Translations under genes and position numbers: made by a program
The notes under the pieces: model-generated
Told to the model about the DNA's origin: nothing
The model's database searches: none
The model's input: the letters and a program-made list of their open reading frames with translations, nothing else
In this document: piece by piece, positions 1 through 6,422 of the stretch
Position numbering within the stretch: position 1 is the first letter of the stretch
Layout: each line of letters starts with the position of its first letter
From: an uncultured Lachnospiraceae bacterium
GTDB taxonomy: Bacteria > Bacillota > Clostridia > Lachnospirales > Lachnospiraceae
Reading direction: 5' to 3'
DNA length: 30,759 bases
Assembly: GCA_910588295.1 (NCBI GenBank)
Contig: CAJUQO010000038.1
Coordinates: forward strand, 1 to 30,759

Positions 1-210
1 CCTAAAGGCTTCGCCTTAAGGCGAGGGTTTTAACCCCCTTATACAGACAATAAAAAGCGTTTCCTCAAGTAAGAGTTCTAATTCCGCAACTGCCGTAGCT
101 GTTGCCACACACTCCTATGGCCTTATCTCAAAAGACTTTAAGCAGTCCGTTACGATTAGATGTAGTAAAAACGGTGTAATATCATAAACTTTTTCTACGT
201 GCCTTGTTCC
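1..210. other. Possible end of an IS200/IS605-type element; no intact gene
   Basis: The first 40 bases hold a perfect 14-bp palindrome, TCGCCTTAAGGCGA at 11-24, next to a GGGTTTTAACCC-like repeat at 25-36. GCCT-AAGG hairpins of this kind occur at the right ends of TnpB-carrying IS200/IS605 and IS1341 elements. On the minus strand one short open run (about 60-115) gives cysteine- and glycine-containing codons, but all frames are interrupted and no transposase can be recognised. The rest of 60-210 holds nothing I can assign. The mobile-element reading rests on the palindrome and the edge position only. Confidence 0.25.
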
Positions 211-216
211 AATACA

Positions 217-258
217 AAAAGAGAGGAGATTCGTTTTTTGAGTAATCTCCTCTCTTTT
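217..258 (-). terminator. Rho-independent terminator of nifS-nifU
   Basis: A perfect 15-bp stem (AAAAGAGAGGAGATT at 217-231 against 244-258) encloses a 12-base loop. Read on the minus strand it follows the nifU stop codon by about 30 bases and ends in a T-run (complement of the A-run at 216-220). Because the stem itself carries A and T tracts, it could also stop plus-strand transcripts. Confidence 0.85.
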
Positions 259-288
259 CCTTAACAGTCGCAATGCCTCTTACTATAT

Positions 289-672
289 TTATTGCCCTTT
301 CGCCGCCTGCCTGCTCCGGTAGTCCTCTATGGCGGCTTTCACCGCCTCCTCGGCCAGCACCGAACAGTGGATCTTGTTGGTGGGCAGGCCGTCCAGGGCC
401 TCCACCACAGCTTTATTCGAGAGCTCCAGGGCTTCATCGATACTTTTGCCTTTAATCATCTCGGTGGCCATGGAGCTGGTGGCGATGGCCGAACCGCAGC
501 CGAAGGTATTAAACTTTACATCGGTGATAATATTGTCCTCCACCTTAATATACATCTTCATGATATCGCCGCACTTGGCGTTTCCCACCTCACCGACGCC
601 GTCGGCGTCCTCCATCTTGCCCACATTCCTGGGATTCTGAAAATGATCCATCACTTTTTCACTGTATAACAT
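289..672 (-). CDS. nifU: NifU/IscU-type Fe-S cluster assembly scaffold
   Basis: A 127-residue IscU-like scaffold, the length of the single-domain U-type proteins. It would assemble [2Fe-2S]/[4Fe-4S] clusters in the cytoplasm from sulfur delivered by the cysteine desulfurase encoded just upstream. The three cluster-ligand cysteines are visible: Cys34 in the NAKCGD motif with the conserved Asp36, Cys59 in TFGCGSA, and Cys103 in KIHCSVLA. The N-terminal MLYSEKVMDHFQNPRN segment is the usual start of the family. Its Shine-Dalgarno (AAGGAGG, complement of 679-685) overlaps the nifS stop codon, so translation is probably coupled to nifS. It lacks the C-terminal Nfu domain of nitrogen-fixation NifU, so a housekeeping role is more likely than nitrogenase maturation. 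Confidence 0.95.
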   Translation of the reverse strand: MLYSEKVMDHFQNPRNVGKMEDADGVGEVGNAKCGDIMKMYIKVEDNIITDVKFNTFGCGSAIATSSMATEMIKGKSIDEALELSNKAVVEALDGLPTNKIHCSVLAEEAVKAAIEDYRSRQAAKGQ

Positions 673-683
673 AACGTACCTCC

Positions 684-1874
684 TTATAATAGGTGGGGCT
701 TTTCCCCCGTCTCCAACTCTTCCCAGACCGGCGACATATCCCGCAGATAAGACACAACCTCCGTCACATTCCTGATGATATAATCCATCTCCTCCGGCGT
801 ATTCTCCTCACCGATGGACAGGCGCAGGGAACCGTGGGCCACCTCATGGGGCAGCCCCAGGGCCAGAAGCACATGGCTGGGATCCAGGGAACCGGAGGTA
901 CAGGCGGAACCCGATGAGGCGGCAATCCCCCGGGCGTCCAGATGCAGGAGCAGCGATTCCCCTTCAATACCCTCAAAACAGAAATTCACGATACCCGGCA
1001 GACGTTTTTCCCTGTCGCCGTTTAACCTGCTGTGGGGGATCGCCTCCAAACCCGCGATCAGCTGATCCCGCATAGCCGCCGTCTTCTCATTGGCCGCCTT
1101 ATGCTTCTCCCAGGCCGCCGCAAAGGCCGTGGCCATGCCGGCGATAGCCGGAAGGTTCTCCGTCCCGGCCCTTTTCCCCCGCTCCTGGGCGCCGCCCTCA
1201 ATCAGATTCACAAGGCGGATTCCTTTCCGGCAATACAGGGCGCCGATACCCCTGGGGCCGTTGAATTTGTGGGCCGATATGGCCAGCAGGTCAATCTTCA
1301 TATCCTCCACATCAATAAGAAGCCTTCCCGCCGCCTGCACGGCGTCCACATGGAACAGCACGCCTCTCTCCCGGCAGATTTCCCCGATCTCCCGTATCGG
1401 CTGCACCGTGCCGATCTCATTGTTAGCATACATCACCGATACGCAGGCCGTATCTTCCCGGATGGCCGCCGCCACGTCCGCCGGACGCACCAGGCCGTCC
1501 CCATATACCGGCAAAAGTGTTATCTCAAAGCCTTCACGCTCCAGCCGATTCAGGCTGTGGAGCACCGCGTGGTGTTCAAACGCCGTAGAAACGATATGGC
1601 GTTTCCCCTTCTTCTCTCCCTGCTTCGCCGCCGTCAGGAGCGCCTGATTGTCCGCCTCGCTGCCCCCCGCGGTAAAATAAATTTCCTTCGGGTCGGCATT
1701 CATAAGACCCGCCACCGTCTCCCGACATTCCGCCAGCATTTCCGCCGCTTCCTGCCCCGGCGTATGCAGGCTGGACGGATTCCCGTAAAACCTGTCCATA
1801 CAGTCCATCATCTCCAGCTTCGCTTCCTCGCTGATAGCTGTGGTCGCCGCATGATCCGCATAAATATACTTCAT
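684..1874 (-). CDS. nifS: Cysteine desulfurase, NifS/IscS class
   Basis: A 396-residue PLP-dependent enzyme that takes sulfur from L-cysteine, leaving alanine, and hands it as persulfide to the NifU scaffold encoded 11 bases downstream. Class-V aminotransferase marks are clear: YADHAATT at the N-terminus, the substrate-side EHHAVLHS around His101-102, HVDAVQAAG with the PLP-contacting Asp, the Schiff-base lysine Lys203 in SAHKFNGPRG, and the persulfide cysteine Cys325 in SSGSACTSG. The extended loop around that cysteine is the class-I (NifS/IscS) pattern rather than SufS. Start: ATG preceded by GGAGGAGG at a normal distance. No IscR, HscA/B or ferredoxin gene follows, the short Firmicute arrangement. 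The two tandem 4Fe-4S dehydratase pairs at 6.4-10 kb are obvious local clients, which is inference. Confidence 0.95.
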   Translation of the reverse strand: MKYIYADHAATTAISEEAKLEMMDCMDRFYGNPSSLHTPGQEAAEMLAECRETVAGLMNADPKEIYFTAGGSEADNQALLTAAKQGEKKGKRHIVSTAFEHHAVLHSLNRLEREGFEITLLPVYGDGLVRPADVAAAIREDTACVSVMYANNEIGTVQPIREIGEICRERGVLFHVDAVQAAGRLLIDVEDMKIDLLAISAHKFNGPRGIGALYCRKGIRLVNLIEGGAQERGKRAGTENLPAIAGMATAFAAAWEKHKAANEKTAAMRDQLIAGLEAIPHSRLNGDREKRLPGIVNFCFEGIEGESLLLHLDARGIAASSGSACTSGSLDPSHVLLALGLPHEVAHGSLRLSIGEENTPEEMDYIIRNVTEVVSYLRDMSPVWEELETGEKPHLL

Positions 1875-1935
1875 ATTGCCTCCTCCGCTTGCTTTTATCT
1901 ATAAGTTTGCTTACATTCTCTTTCTCAAAAATCAA

Positions 1936-1962
1936 ATTATCACATAAATCCTATCGTGTCAA
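1936..1962 (-). promoter_or_regulatory. Promoter for nifS-nifU
   Basis: On the minus strand a perfect TTGACA (complement of 1957-1962) lies 15 bases before GATAAT (complement of 1936-1941), which is preceded by an extended-minus-10 TG. The spacing is short but the TG may compensate. The predicted 5' end is about 60 bases upstream of the nifS start. No IscR-type operator was recognised. Confidence 0.55.
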
Positions 1963-2063
1963 TATGTTTTTCTGGCGGCAGATCTGCGGAAAACAGGCAA
2001 ACCTGAACCGTTACGAAAATAATGCATTTTCTGTCCTTCTGGGCTATAATCAGTTTATCGGGG

Positions 2064-2073
2064 ATCATCTGAC
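2064..2073 (-). promoter_or_regulatory. Putative GntR operator, copy 1 (autoregulation)
   Basis: ATCATCTGAC on the plus strand is the reverse complement of GTCAGATGAT. It matches the TCAGATG core of three further copies downstream (3051, 3179, 3237). It lies 14 bases after the TATAAT at 2045-2050, upstream of the regulator gene, the expected position for autorepression. Binding is inferred from repetition only. Confidence 0.4.
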
Positions 2074-2083
2074 CACGACAACA

Positions 2084-2155
2084 GGTTACGGTGCACTCCG
2101 TGACCAGTAACCCGCAGTTTGGACATGAAAGTTCGCTTCGCGAAGTCCAAACTGC
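2084..2155. repeat. Compound inverted repeat in the GntR leader
   Basis: Two palindromic units stand side by side. The first, 2084-2112, has GGTTAC/GTAACC outer arms around an ACGG/CCGT inner stem. The second has an 11-bp perfect stem, GCAGTTTGGAC at 2114-2124 against 2145-2155, with an inner TTCGC/GCGAA stem in its loop. There is no T-run, so it is not a simple terminator. It resembles dispersed intergenic palindromic repeats; only one copy of each unit is in this window, so copy number elsewhere is unknown. Confidence 0.5.
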
Positions 2156-2311
2156 CGCCTGAATCATGTTCTTCCGCAGCCACGCAGCGCACCGAAGGCG
2201 TCCCCTTGGGAAGTGCGTGGCTCGGGTGTGGAAAGTAACGACAACAGTTCTTCCCGTTTGAATGTTGCACCATTTATGGCAAAAGCACAGGACGCGCAAA
2301 AGGAGTCAGCC

Positions 2312-3037
2312 ATGCATATTGAAAAAGCCGCAAAAAAATCCCTGGGAGCCCGAACCGAGGACGAGCTGATGAAATACATTCTGCAGACGCCGGTGGAACC
2401 GGGGCAAAAGATCCCCAATGAATTTGAACTGGCCGAAATGTTCGGCGTGGGGCGCAGTACGATCCGGGAGGCCGTCAAGGGACTGGTATCCCGGGGCATT
2501 CTGGAGGTGCGCCGGGGCTCCGGCACTTATGTCATCAGCACCAACTCTTTCACCGAGGATCCTCTGGGCCTGGCAAACATCGGAGACAAATACAAAATGG
2601 CTCTGGATCTTTTCGAGGTACGCCTCATGATCGAACCCGAGATCACCGCCCTGGCCTGTCAAAATACCTCCCGGGACGATCAGAAAAAACTCAAACGGCT
2701 CTGCGACGAGACAGAACGGCTCTATCGGGGCGGCCACAACCACATCAGCAAAGACATTGAATTTCATGCTTTCATTGCCCGGTGCAGCAGGAACCAGGTG
2801 GCGGAACGGCTGCTGCCGGTCATCAATACGGCCGTCTATACCTTTGCCAGCCTGACCCACCGCTTATTAATAGAAGAAACGCTGGGAACCCACCGGGCGA
2901 TCACAGACGCCATCCTGCGGCGGGACGCTGTCGGCGCTAAATACGCTATGACCATGCACCTGACCTACAACCGCCAGACCATCATACAGCTTTTGGACGA
3001 ACGGAAAGCCCGGGAACGGCACCGGACAACTCCCTGA
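2312..3037 (+). CDS. GntR-family (FadR/FCD subfamily) transcriptional regulator
   Basis: A 241-residue regulator. Residues 12-75 form the winged helix, with the recognition-helix segment ELAEMFGVGRSTIREAVKGL (38-57) and the wing RRGSGTYV. Residues 95-225 form an all-helical FCD ligand domain with the usual metal/ligand set Asp148, His152, His194 and His216. The family often senses uronates, sugar acids or carboxylates. The start was chosen at the ATG preceded by AAAGGAG at 7 bases; upstream GTG and ATG codons in frame lack a ribosome binding site. It sits just before the sugar-acid kinase/KDPG aldolase operon in the same orientation, with its own terminator between. Four copies of a CATCAGATG-like near-palindrome flank the two promoters, so it is probably the local repressor, released by a keto-deoxy sugar acid or its precursor (inference). 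Confidence 0.9.
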   Translation: MHIEKAAKKSLGARTEDELMKYILQTPVEPGQKIPNEFELAEMFGVGRSTIREAVKGLVSRGILEVRRGSGTYVISTNSFTEDPLGLANIGDKYKMALDLFEVRLMIEPEITALACQNTSRDDQKKLKRLCDETERLYRGGHNHISKDIEFHAFIARCSRNQVAERLLPVINTAVYTFASLTHRLLIEETLGTHRAITDAILRRDAVGAKYAMTMHLTYNRQTIIQLLDERKARERHRTTP

Positions 3038-3050
3038 AAAGAGCGCCTGT

Positions 3051-3060
3051 ACATCAGATG
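3051..3060 (+). promoter_or_regulatory. Putative GntR operator, copy 2
   Basis: ACATCAGATG, followed by T, gives the fullest palindrome of the set, ACATC-A-GATGT. It lies 14 bases after the regulator stop codon and upstream of the terminator, so it may act as an auxiliary site for looping. Confidence 0.35.
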
Positions 3061-3107
3061 TTTTCAGTGTGGCCTCAAACAACTTCTCAAACATGATTGT
3101 CAAACTA

Positions 3108-3154
3108 CACAAAAATTCCGGATTTATTCAAGGAATAAATCCGGAATTTTTGTG
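3108..3154. terminator. Bidirectional terminator after the GntR gene
   Basis: A perfect 22-bp stem (3108-3129 against 3133-3154) with a three-base loop. The GC core is TTCCGG/CCGGAA, and the TTTTTG tail on the plus strand lies inside the distal stem. The symmetric A/T tracts allow termination in either direction. It separates the regulator transcript from the sugar-acid operon. Confidence 0.85.
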
Positions 3155-3178
3155 CAAAAAACAGATTCTCTTTTAAAT

Positions 3179-3188
3179 ACGTCAGATG
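3179..3188 (+). promoter_or_regulatory. Putative GntR operator, copy 3
   Basis: ACGTCAGATG ends two bases before the minus-35 hexamer of the kinase operon. It shares TCAGATG with the other three copies. A protein bound here would touch RNA polymerase at the promoter. Confidence 0.45.
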
Positions 3189-3190
3189 TA

Positions 3191-3219
3191 TTGAGCTGAT
3201 TTCGGGGACATACTATAAT
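3191..3219 (+). promoter_or_regulatory. Promoter of the kinase-aldolase-kinase operon
   Basis: TTGAGC at 3191-3196 and a perfect TATAAT at 3214-3219 are separated by the ideal 17 bases. Putative operators lie immediately upstream (3179-3188) and about 18 bases downstream (3237-3246). The leader to the kinase start is roughly 40 bases. Confidence 0.75.
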
Positions 3220-3236
3220 CAACGCACACGGAATAA

Positions 3237-3246
3237 ACATCAGATG
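3237..3246 (+). promoter_or_regulatory. Putative GntR operator, copy 4
   Basis: ACATCAGATG followed by AT lies between the predicted transcription start and the kinase Shine-Dalgarno (GGAGG at 3254-3258). This is a classic roadblock or repression position. With copy 3 it brackets the promoter, centre to centre 58 bases apart. Confidence 0.45.
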
Positions 3247-3265
3247 ATTTGTCGGAGGAATTGCC

Positions 3266-4354
3266 ATGGAACACGCCAATCCAATGCTCACAGGAAATAG
3301 TAATCCCCACCGTTTCATCACCATCGGGGAGATCATGCTCCGCCTGACACCGCCGAATTACGAAAAGATCCGGATGGCTTCCAGCTTCGAGGCCAGCTAC
3401 GGCGGCAGCGAGGCCAACATCGCCCTGGCCCTGGCCAATCTGGGGATCGACAGTACGTTTTTTACCGTCGTACCGGACAACAGTCTGGGAAAAAGCGCCG
3501 TGCGGATGCTGCGGAGCAACGACGTACACTGTACACCGGTAATCTTAAGCACACCGGAGCAGACGCCCACCCACCGGCTGGGCACCTATTACCTGGAGGC
3601 CGGATACGGTATCCGCGCCAGCAAGGTGATTTACGACCGAAAAAACAGCGCCATCACGGAATACGATTTCAGTTCCTATGATTTTGACGCCCTGCTGGAC
3701 GGTTTTACCTGGCTACATTTAAGCGGCATCACACCGGCCCTTGGGAACAACTGCCGGGAAATGATTCTACAGTGTCTCAGAAAAGCGAAGGAAAAAGGGA
3801 TCACCACCAGCTTCGACGGAAATTTCCGGAGTACCCTGTGGACCTGGGAGGACTCGCGGGATTTCTGTACCGAATGCCTGCCCTATGTGGATGTGCTGTT
3901 CGGGATCGAACCGTACCATCTGTGGCGGGACGAGGCCGACCACAGCAGGGGCGACGTCAAGGACGGCATACCTTTCCAGCCCAGCTATGAACAGCAGGAT
4001 GAGATCTTCCAGGTATTTGCAGAGCGGTACCCGAACTTAAAATGCATCGCCCGCCATGTGCGCTATGCCCACAGCGGCAGCGAAAACAGCCTGAAGGCCT
4101 ATATGTGGTACGAAGGCCATACCTTTGAGAGCAAGCTTTTCACCTTCAATATCCTGGATCGGGTGGGCGGCGGAGACGCCTTTGCCAGCGGCCTGATTTA
4201 TGCTATGATGAACCACTACAAACCCATGGATATGGCTAATTTCGCCGTGGCCAGCAGCGCTTTAAAACACACCATCCGCGGAGACGCCAACATCACCGAC
4301 GATGCGGCGGCAATCCGAAATCTGATGAATATGAATTACGATATCAAAAGATAA
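3266..4354 (+). CDS. kdgK: PfkB-family kinase, probable 2-keto-3-deoxygluconate kinase
   Basis: A 362-residue ribokinase-fold kinase, predicted to phosphorylate 2-keto-3-deoxygluconate to KDPG, the substrate of the aldolase encoded 24 bases downstream. Seen: TIGEIMLRLTPP at the N-terminus, the sugar-binding GGSEANIALALANLG (residues 47-60), SFDGNFRSTLW (182-192) typical of KDG kinases, and the anion-hole/catalytic signature RVGGGDAFASG (299-309) with base Asp304. It is somewhat longer than E. coli KdgK (about 310 residues) because of an extra stretch around 215-245. First gene of the operon, with GGAGGAATTGCC before the ATG. Substrate assignment rests on family resemblance and the neighbouring aldolase; another keto-deoxy sugar acid is possible. 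Confidence 0.85.
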   Translation: MEHANPMLTGNSNPHRFITIGEIMLRLTPPNYEKIRMASSFEASYGGSEANIALALANLGIDSTFFTVVPDNSLGKSAVRMLRSNDVHCTPVILSTPEQTPTHRLGTYYLEAGYGIRASKVIYDRKNSAITEYDFSSYDFDALLDGFTWLHLSGITPALGNNCREMILQCLRKAKEKGITTSFDGNFRSTLWTWEDSRDFCTECLPYVDVLFGIEPYHLWRDEADHSRGDVKDGIPFQPSYEQQDEIFQVFAERYPNLKCIARHVRYAHSGSENSLKAYMWYEGHTFESKLFTFNILDRVGGGDAFASGLIYAMMNHYKPMDMANFAVASSALKHTIRGDANITDDAAAIRNLMNMNYDIKR

Positions 4355-4378
4355 TAAAGACATAGAAAGGAGTATCTT

Positions 4379-5014
4379 ATGAAAACTTTAGAACAGCAAT
4401 TTTATGACTATGGCGTGGTGCCAGTGGTGGTGCTGGAAAACGAAAAAGATGCGCTCCCCCTGGCCAAAGCCCTGACAGAAGGCGGGCTTCCCTGCGCCGA
4501 GGTGACATTCCGCACGGACGCCGCGGAGGAATCTATCCGCCTCATATGCCGCGAATATCCTGATATGCTGGTGGGCGCCGGAACGGTTCTGACCACCGGG
4601 CAGGTGGACCGCGCCGTGGCCGCAGGAGCCAAATTTATCGTAAGCCCGGGCTTTGACCCCGAGGTCGTAGATTACTGCCTGGAAAAAGACATTCCCGTAT
4701 TTCCGGGATGCGTGACTCCCTCCGAGGTGGCTCAGGCCGCGAAACGGGGAATGAAAGTCGTAAAATTCTTCCCGGCAGAGCAGGCGGGCGGTATCGCCAT
4801 GATCAAGGCCATGGCCGCGCCTTACACAACGATGCGTTTCATGCCGACGGGCGGCATCAGCGCAAAAAACCTGAAGGATTATCTGTCCTTCGGCAAGATC
4901 CTCTGCTGCGGCGGCAGCTGGATGGTGAAGGGGGATCTGGTGAAAAACGGAGAATTTGACAAGATCCGCGAACTGACAAAAGAGGCTGTGGAGCTGGCGG
5001 CTTCGCTGCGGTAA
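4379..5014 (+). CDS. eda: KDPG/KHG aldolase (class I)
   Basis: A 211-residue class-I aldolase of the KDPG/KHG family that cleaves 2-keto-3-deoxy-6-phosphogluconate to pyruvate and glyceraldehyde 3-phosphate in the cytoplasm. The family's active-site order is intact: Glu41 and Arg45 in EVTFRT, VGAGTVLT (65-72) and FIVSPGFDPEVV (86-97). PVFPGCVTPSEV (106-117) follows, then Schiff-base Lys129 in VVKFFPAE and the phosphate loop FMPTGGIS (154-161). Length is that of E. coli Eda. It is preceded by AAAGGAGT and lies between two PfkB kinases, so the operon should feed phosphorylated keto-deoxy acids to it. No 6-phosphogluconate dehydratase, uronate isomerase or mannonate dehydratase is in the window; the upstream dehydration steps must be elsewhere. 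Confidence 0.93.
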   Translation: MKTLEQQFYDYGVVPVVVLENEKDALPLAKALTEGGLPCAEVTFRTDAAEESIRLICREYPDMLVGAGTVLTTGQVDRAVAAGAKFIVSPGFDPEVVDYCLEKDIPVFPGCVTPSEVAQAAKRGMKVVKFFPAEQAGGIAMIKAMAAPYTTMRFMPTGGISAKNLKDYLSFGKILCCGGSWMVKGDLVKNGEFDKIRELTKEAVELAASLR

Positions 5015-5027
5015 GGAGGATACATTC

Positions 5028-6125
5028 ATGAAATTGAATCTGAGACCGGAAAAGGAATGCAGATATGACGCCGTATCCCTGGGAGAGGTGATGCTGCGCT
5101 TAGATCCCGGCGAGGGGCGGATCCGGACGGCGAGAAATTTCCGCGCCTGGGAAGGCGGCGGGGAATACAACGTGGTGCGGGGGCTCCGCAGATGCTTCGG
5201 CATGAAAACCGGCGTGATCACGGCTTTTGCCGAAAACGAGGTAGGTCTTTTGATGGAAGACTTCATCCTCCAGGGCGGCGTGGATACCTCCCTGATCAAA
5301 TGGATGAAAACCGACGGCATCGGACGCGTCTGCCGGAACGGCCTGAACTTCACCGAGCGGGGCTTCGGCATCCGGGGCGCTGTGGGCTGCTCGGACCGGG
5401 CCAACACGGCCATCTCCAAGGCCACCCCGGAGGATTTTGATTTTGACTACATCTTCGGAACCCTGGGAGCCCGCTGGCTCCACACCGGCGGGATTTACGC
5501 GGCCCTGTCCGAACAGGCCTGTGAGACCGTCCTGGCCGCCATCAAGACGGCCAAAAAATACGGCACGGTAGTCTCCTACGACCTGAATTACCGCCCTTCC
5601 ATGTGGAGCGCCATCGGCGGTCAGGCCAAAGCCCAGGAGGTTAATAGAGAGATTGCCAAGTATGTGGACGTCATGATCGGCAACGAGGAGGATTTCACCG
5701 CCTGCCTCGGCTTCGAGATCGAGGGCAATGACACGAACTTAAAAGAGCTGAACCTGGACGGCTACAAAAAAATGATCAACCATGCCGCGGAAGTTTACCC
5801 CAACTTCAAGGTGGTAGCCACCACCCTGCGGGAAGTAAAAACCGCCACTGTGAACGACTGGAGCGCGATCTGCTGGGCCGACGGCGAGATCTATAAGGCC
5901 AAGGATTATAAGGGGCTGGAGATCATGGACCGCGTGGGCGGCGGGGATTCCTTCGCCTCCGGCCTAATCTACGGGCTGATGACTACAGGCAATGCCGAGA
6001 CGGCCGTCAACTACGGCGCGGCCCACGGCGCATTAGCCATGACCACGCCGGGAGACACCACCATGGCCAGCAGGAAAGAGGTCGAAGCCATCATGGGCGG
6101 CGCCGGGGCCAGGGTGCAGAGATAA
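5028..6125 (+). CDS. Second PfkB-family sugar-acid kinase
   Basis: A 365-residue PfkB kinase starting 13 bases after the aldolase stop, with AAGGAGG as ribosome binding site. It shows SLGEVMLRLDPGEGRIR, a divergent sugar-binding GGGEYNVVRGLRRC (43-56), SYDLNYRPSMW (183-193) and the catalytic RVGGGDSFASG (302-312) with Asp307. It is clearly homologous to the first kinase but well diverged, notably GGGEYN in place of GGSEAN. Different substrate specificity is therefore likely, for example an epimeric keto-deoxy acid such as 2-keto-3-deoxygalactonate (inference). Last gene of the operon, followed by a terminator at 6174-6199. Confidence 0.8.
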   Translation: MKLNLRPEKECRYDAVSLGEVMLRLDPGEGRIRTARNFRAWEGGGEYNVVRGLRRCFGMKTGVITAFAENEVGLLMEDFILQGGVDTSLIKWMKTDGIGRVCRNGLNFTERGFGIRGAVGCSDRANTAISKATPEDFDFDYIFGTLGARWLHTGGIYAALSEQACETVLAAIKTAKKYGTVVSYDLNYRPSMWSAIGGQAKAQEVNREIAKYVDVMIGNEEDFTACLGFEIEGNDTNLKELNLDGYKKMINHAAEVYPNFKVVATTLREVKTATVNDWSAICWADGEIYKAKDYKGLEIMDRVGGGDSFASGLIYGLMTTGNAETAVNYGAAHGALAMTTPGDTTMASRKEVEAIMGGAGARVQR

Positions 6126-6173
6126 AGTTTTCCGATATTACGTATACCCACTTAATTTTATATTCCACTATAA

Positions 6174-6219
6174 GGGCGGATGGTCTGGATCATCCGCCCG
6201 CTTTATTTATTTGCTTTTA
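6174..6219 (+). terminator. Terminator of the kinase-aldolase-kinase operon
   Basis: A 9-bp GC-rich perfect stem, GGGCGGATG (6174-6182) with CATCCGCCC (6191-6199), is followed by a T-rich tail (CTTTATTTATTTGCTTTT) on the plus strand, 50 bases after the second kinase. Confidence 0.9.
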
Positions 6220-6239
6220 TTCCCCCCATGTTTTATAAT
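6211..6239 (+). promoter_or_regulatory. Promoter of the LeuDC-like double operon
   Basis: A perfect TATAAT (6234-6239) lies 17 bases after a weak minus-35, TTGCTT (6211-6216). The minus-35 overlaps the T-tail of the preceding terminator. The weak minus-35 suggests help from an activator. Confidence 0.6.
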
Positions 6240-6259
6240 AAGAAAATGCTATTCACCCC

Positions 6260-6286
6260 TGTAACTGCATGACGCGCACAGTTACA
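6260..6286. promoter_or_regulatory. Inverted repeat TGTAACTG-N11-CAGTTACA
   Basis: A perfect 8-bp inverted repeat with an 11-base spacer begins about 20 bases after the minus-10. It could be an operator for a dimeric regulator or an RNA hairpin at the start of the leader. A related repeat with TGTAACAG/CTGTTACA arms recurs at 8685-8717 between the two genes of the second pair. Confidence 0.5.
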
Positions 6287-6292
6287 TACAAA

Positions 6293-6352
6293 ACCATTAT
6301 GCGCCCCATTGACGCACCATTATGCATGAAAGCCGGAACCGGCGCATGGGGC
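6293..6352 (+). promoter_or_regulatory. Structured leader with a direct repeat
   Basis: ACCATTATGC occurs twice (6293-6302, 6316-6325), 23 bases apart, about two helical turns. It overlaps a hairpin with outer arms GCCCCAT (6303-6309) and ATGGGGC (6346-6352) and an inner GCCGG/CCGGC. No T-box, leader peptide with leucine codons or recognised riboswitch was seen. The leader to the first start is around 180 bases, long enough for regulation. Confidence 0.35.
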
Positions 6353-6422
6353 ATCCATGAATGAATGCCGCCTATGACGGAGGGCTTTCAATGCAACCAT
6401 ACAATATGAGGAGGACTTACCC

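Larger units (their letters stand above)
1963..2311. other. Intergenic region between nifS and the GntR regulator
   Basis: About 350 bases without a supportable gene. It contains a perfect TATAAT at 2045-2050, a candidate minus-10 for the regulator although no good minus-35 is visible. It also holds one inverted copy of the putative operator (2064-2073) and two nested inverted repeats between 2084 and 2155, annotated separately. Short open frames on both strands cross the repeats but have no ribosome binding site and no recognisable product. Confidence 0.5.

Noticed and set aside
1032..1904. 290-codon plus-strand frame opposite nifS
   Set aside because: Arises from codon bias of nifS; the product is rich in His and Arg with no recognisable domain and runs through the nifS promoter region.
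2213..2311. Longer N-terminus for the GntR regulator from GTG 2213 or ATG 2276
   Set aside because: No Shine-Dalgarno at either codon, and the added residues come from a repeat-rich leader; ATG 2312 has AAAGGAG at good spacing and the family-typical start.
1963..2311. Short minus-strand open frames with CPNC-like motif between nifS and the regulator
   Set aside because: The cysteine pattern comes from translating the palindromic repeat; there is no ribosome binding site and no continuous family match.
4388..5425. 345-codon open frame on the minus strand over the aldolase and second kinase
   Set aside because: It mirrors two well-supported genes on the plus strand, has no ribosome binding site and gives a low-complexity protein without family motifs.
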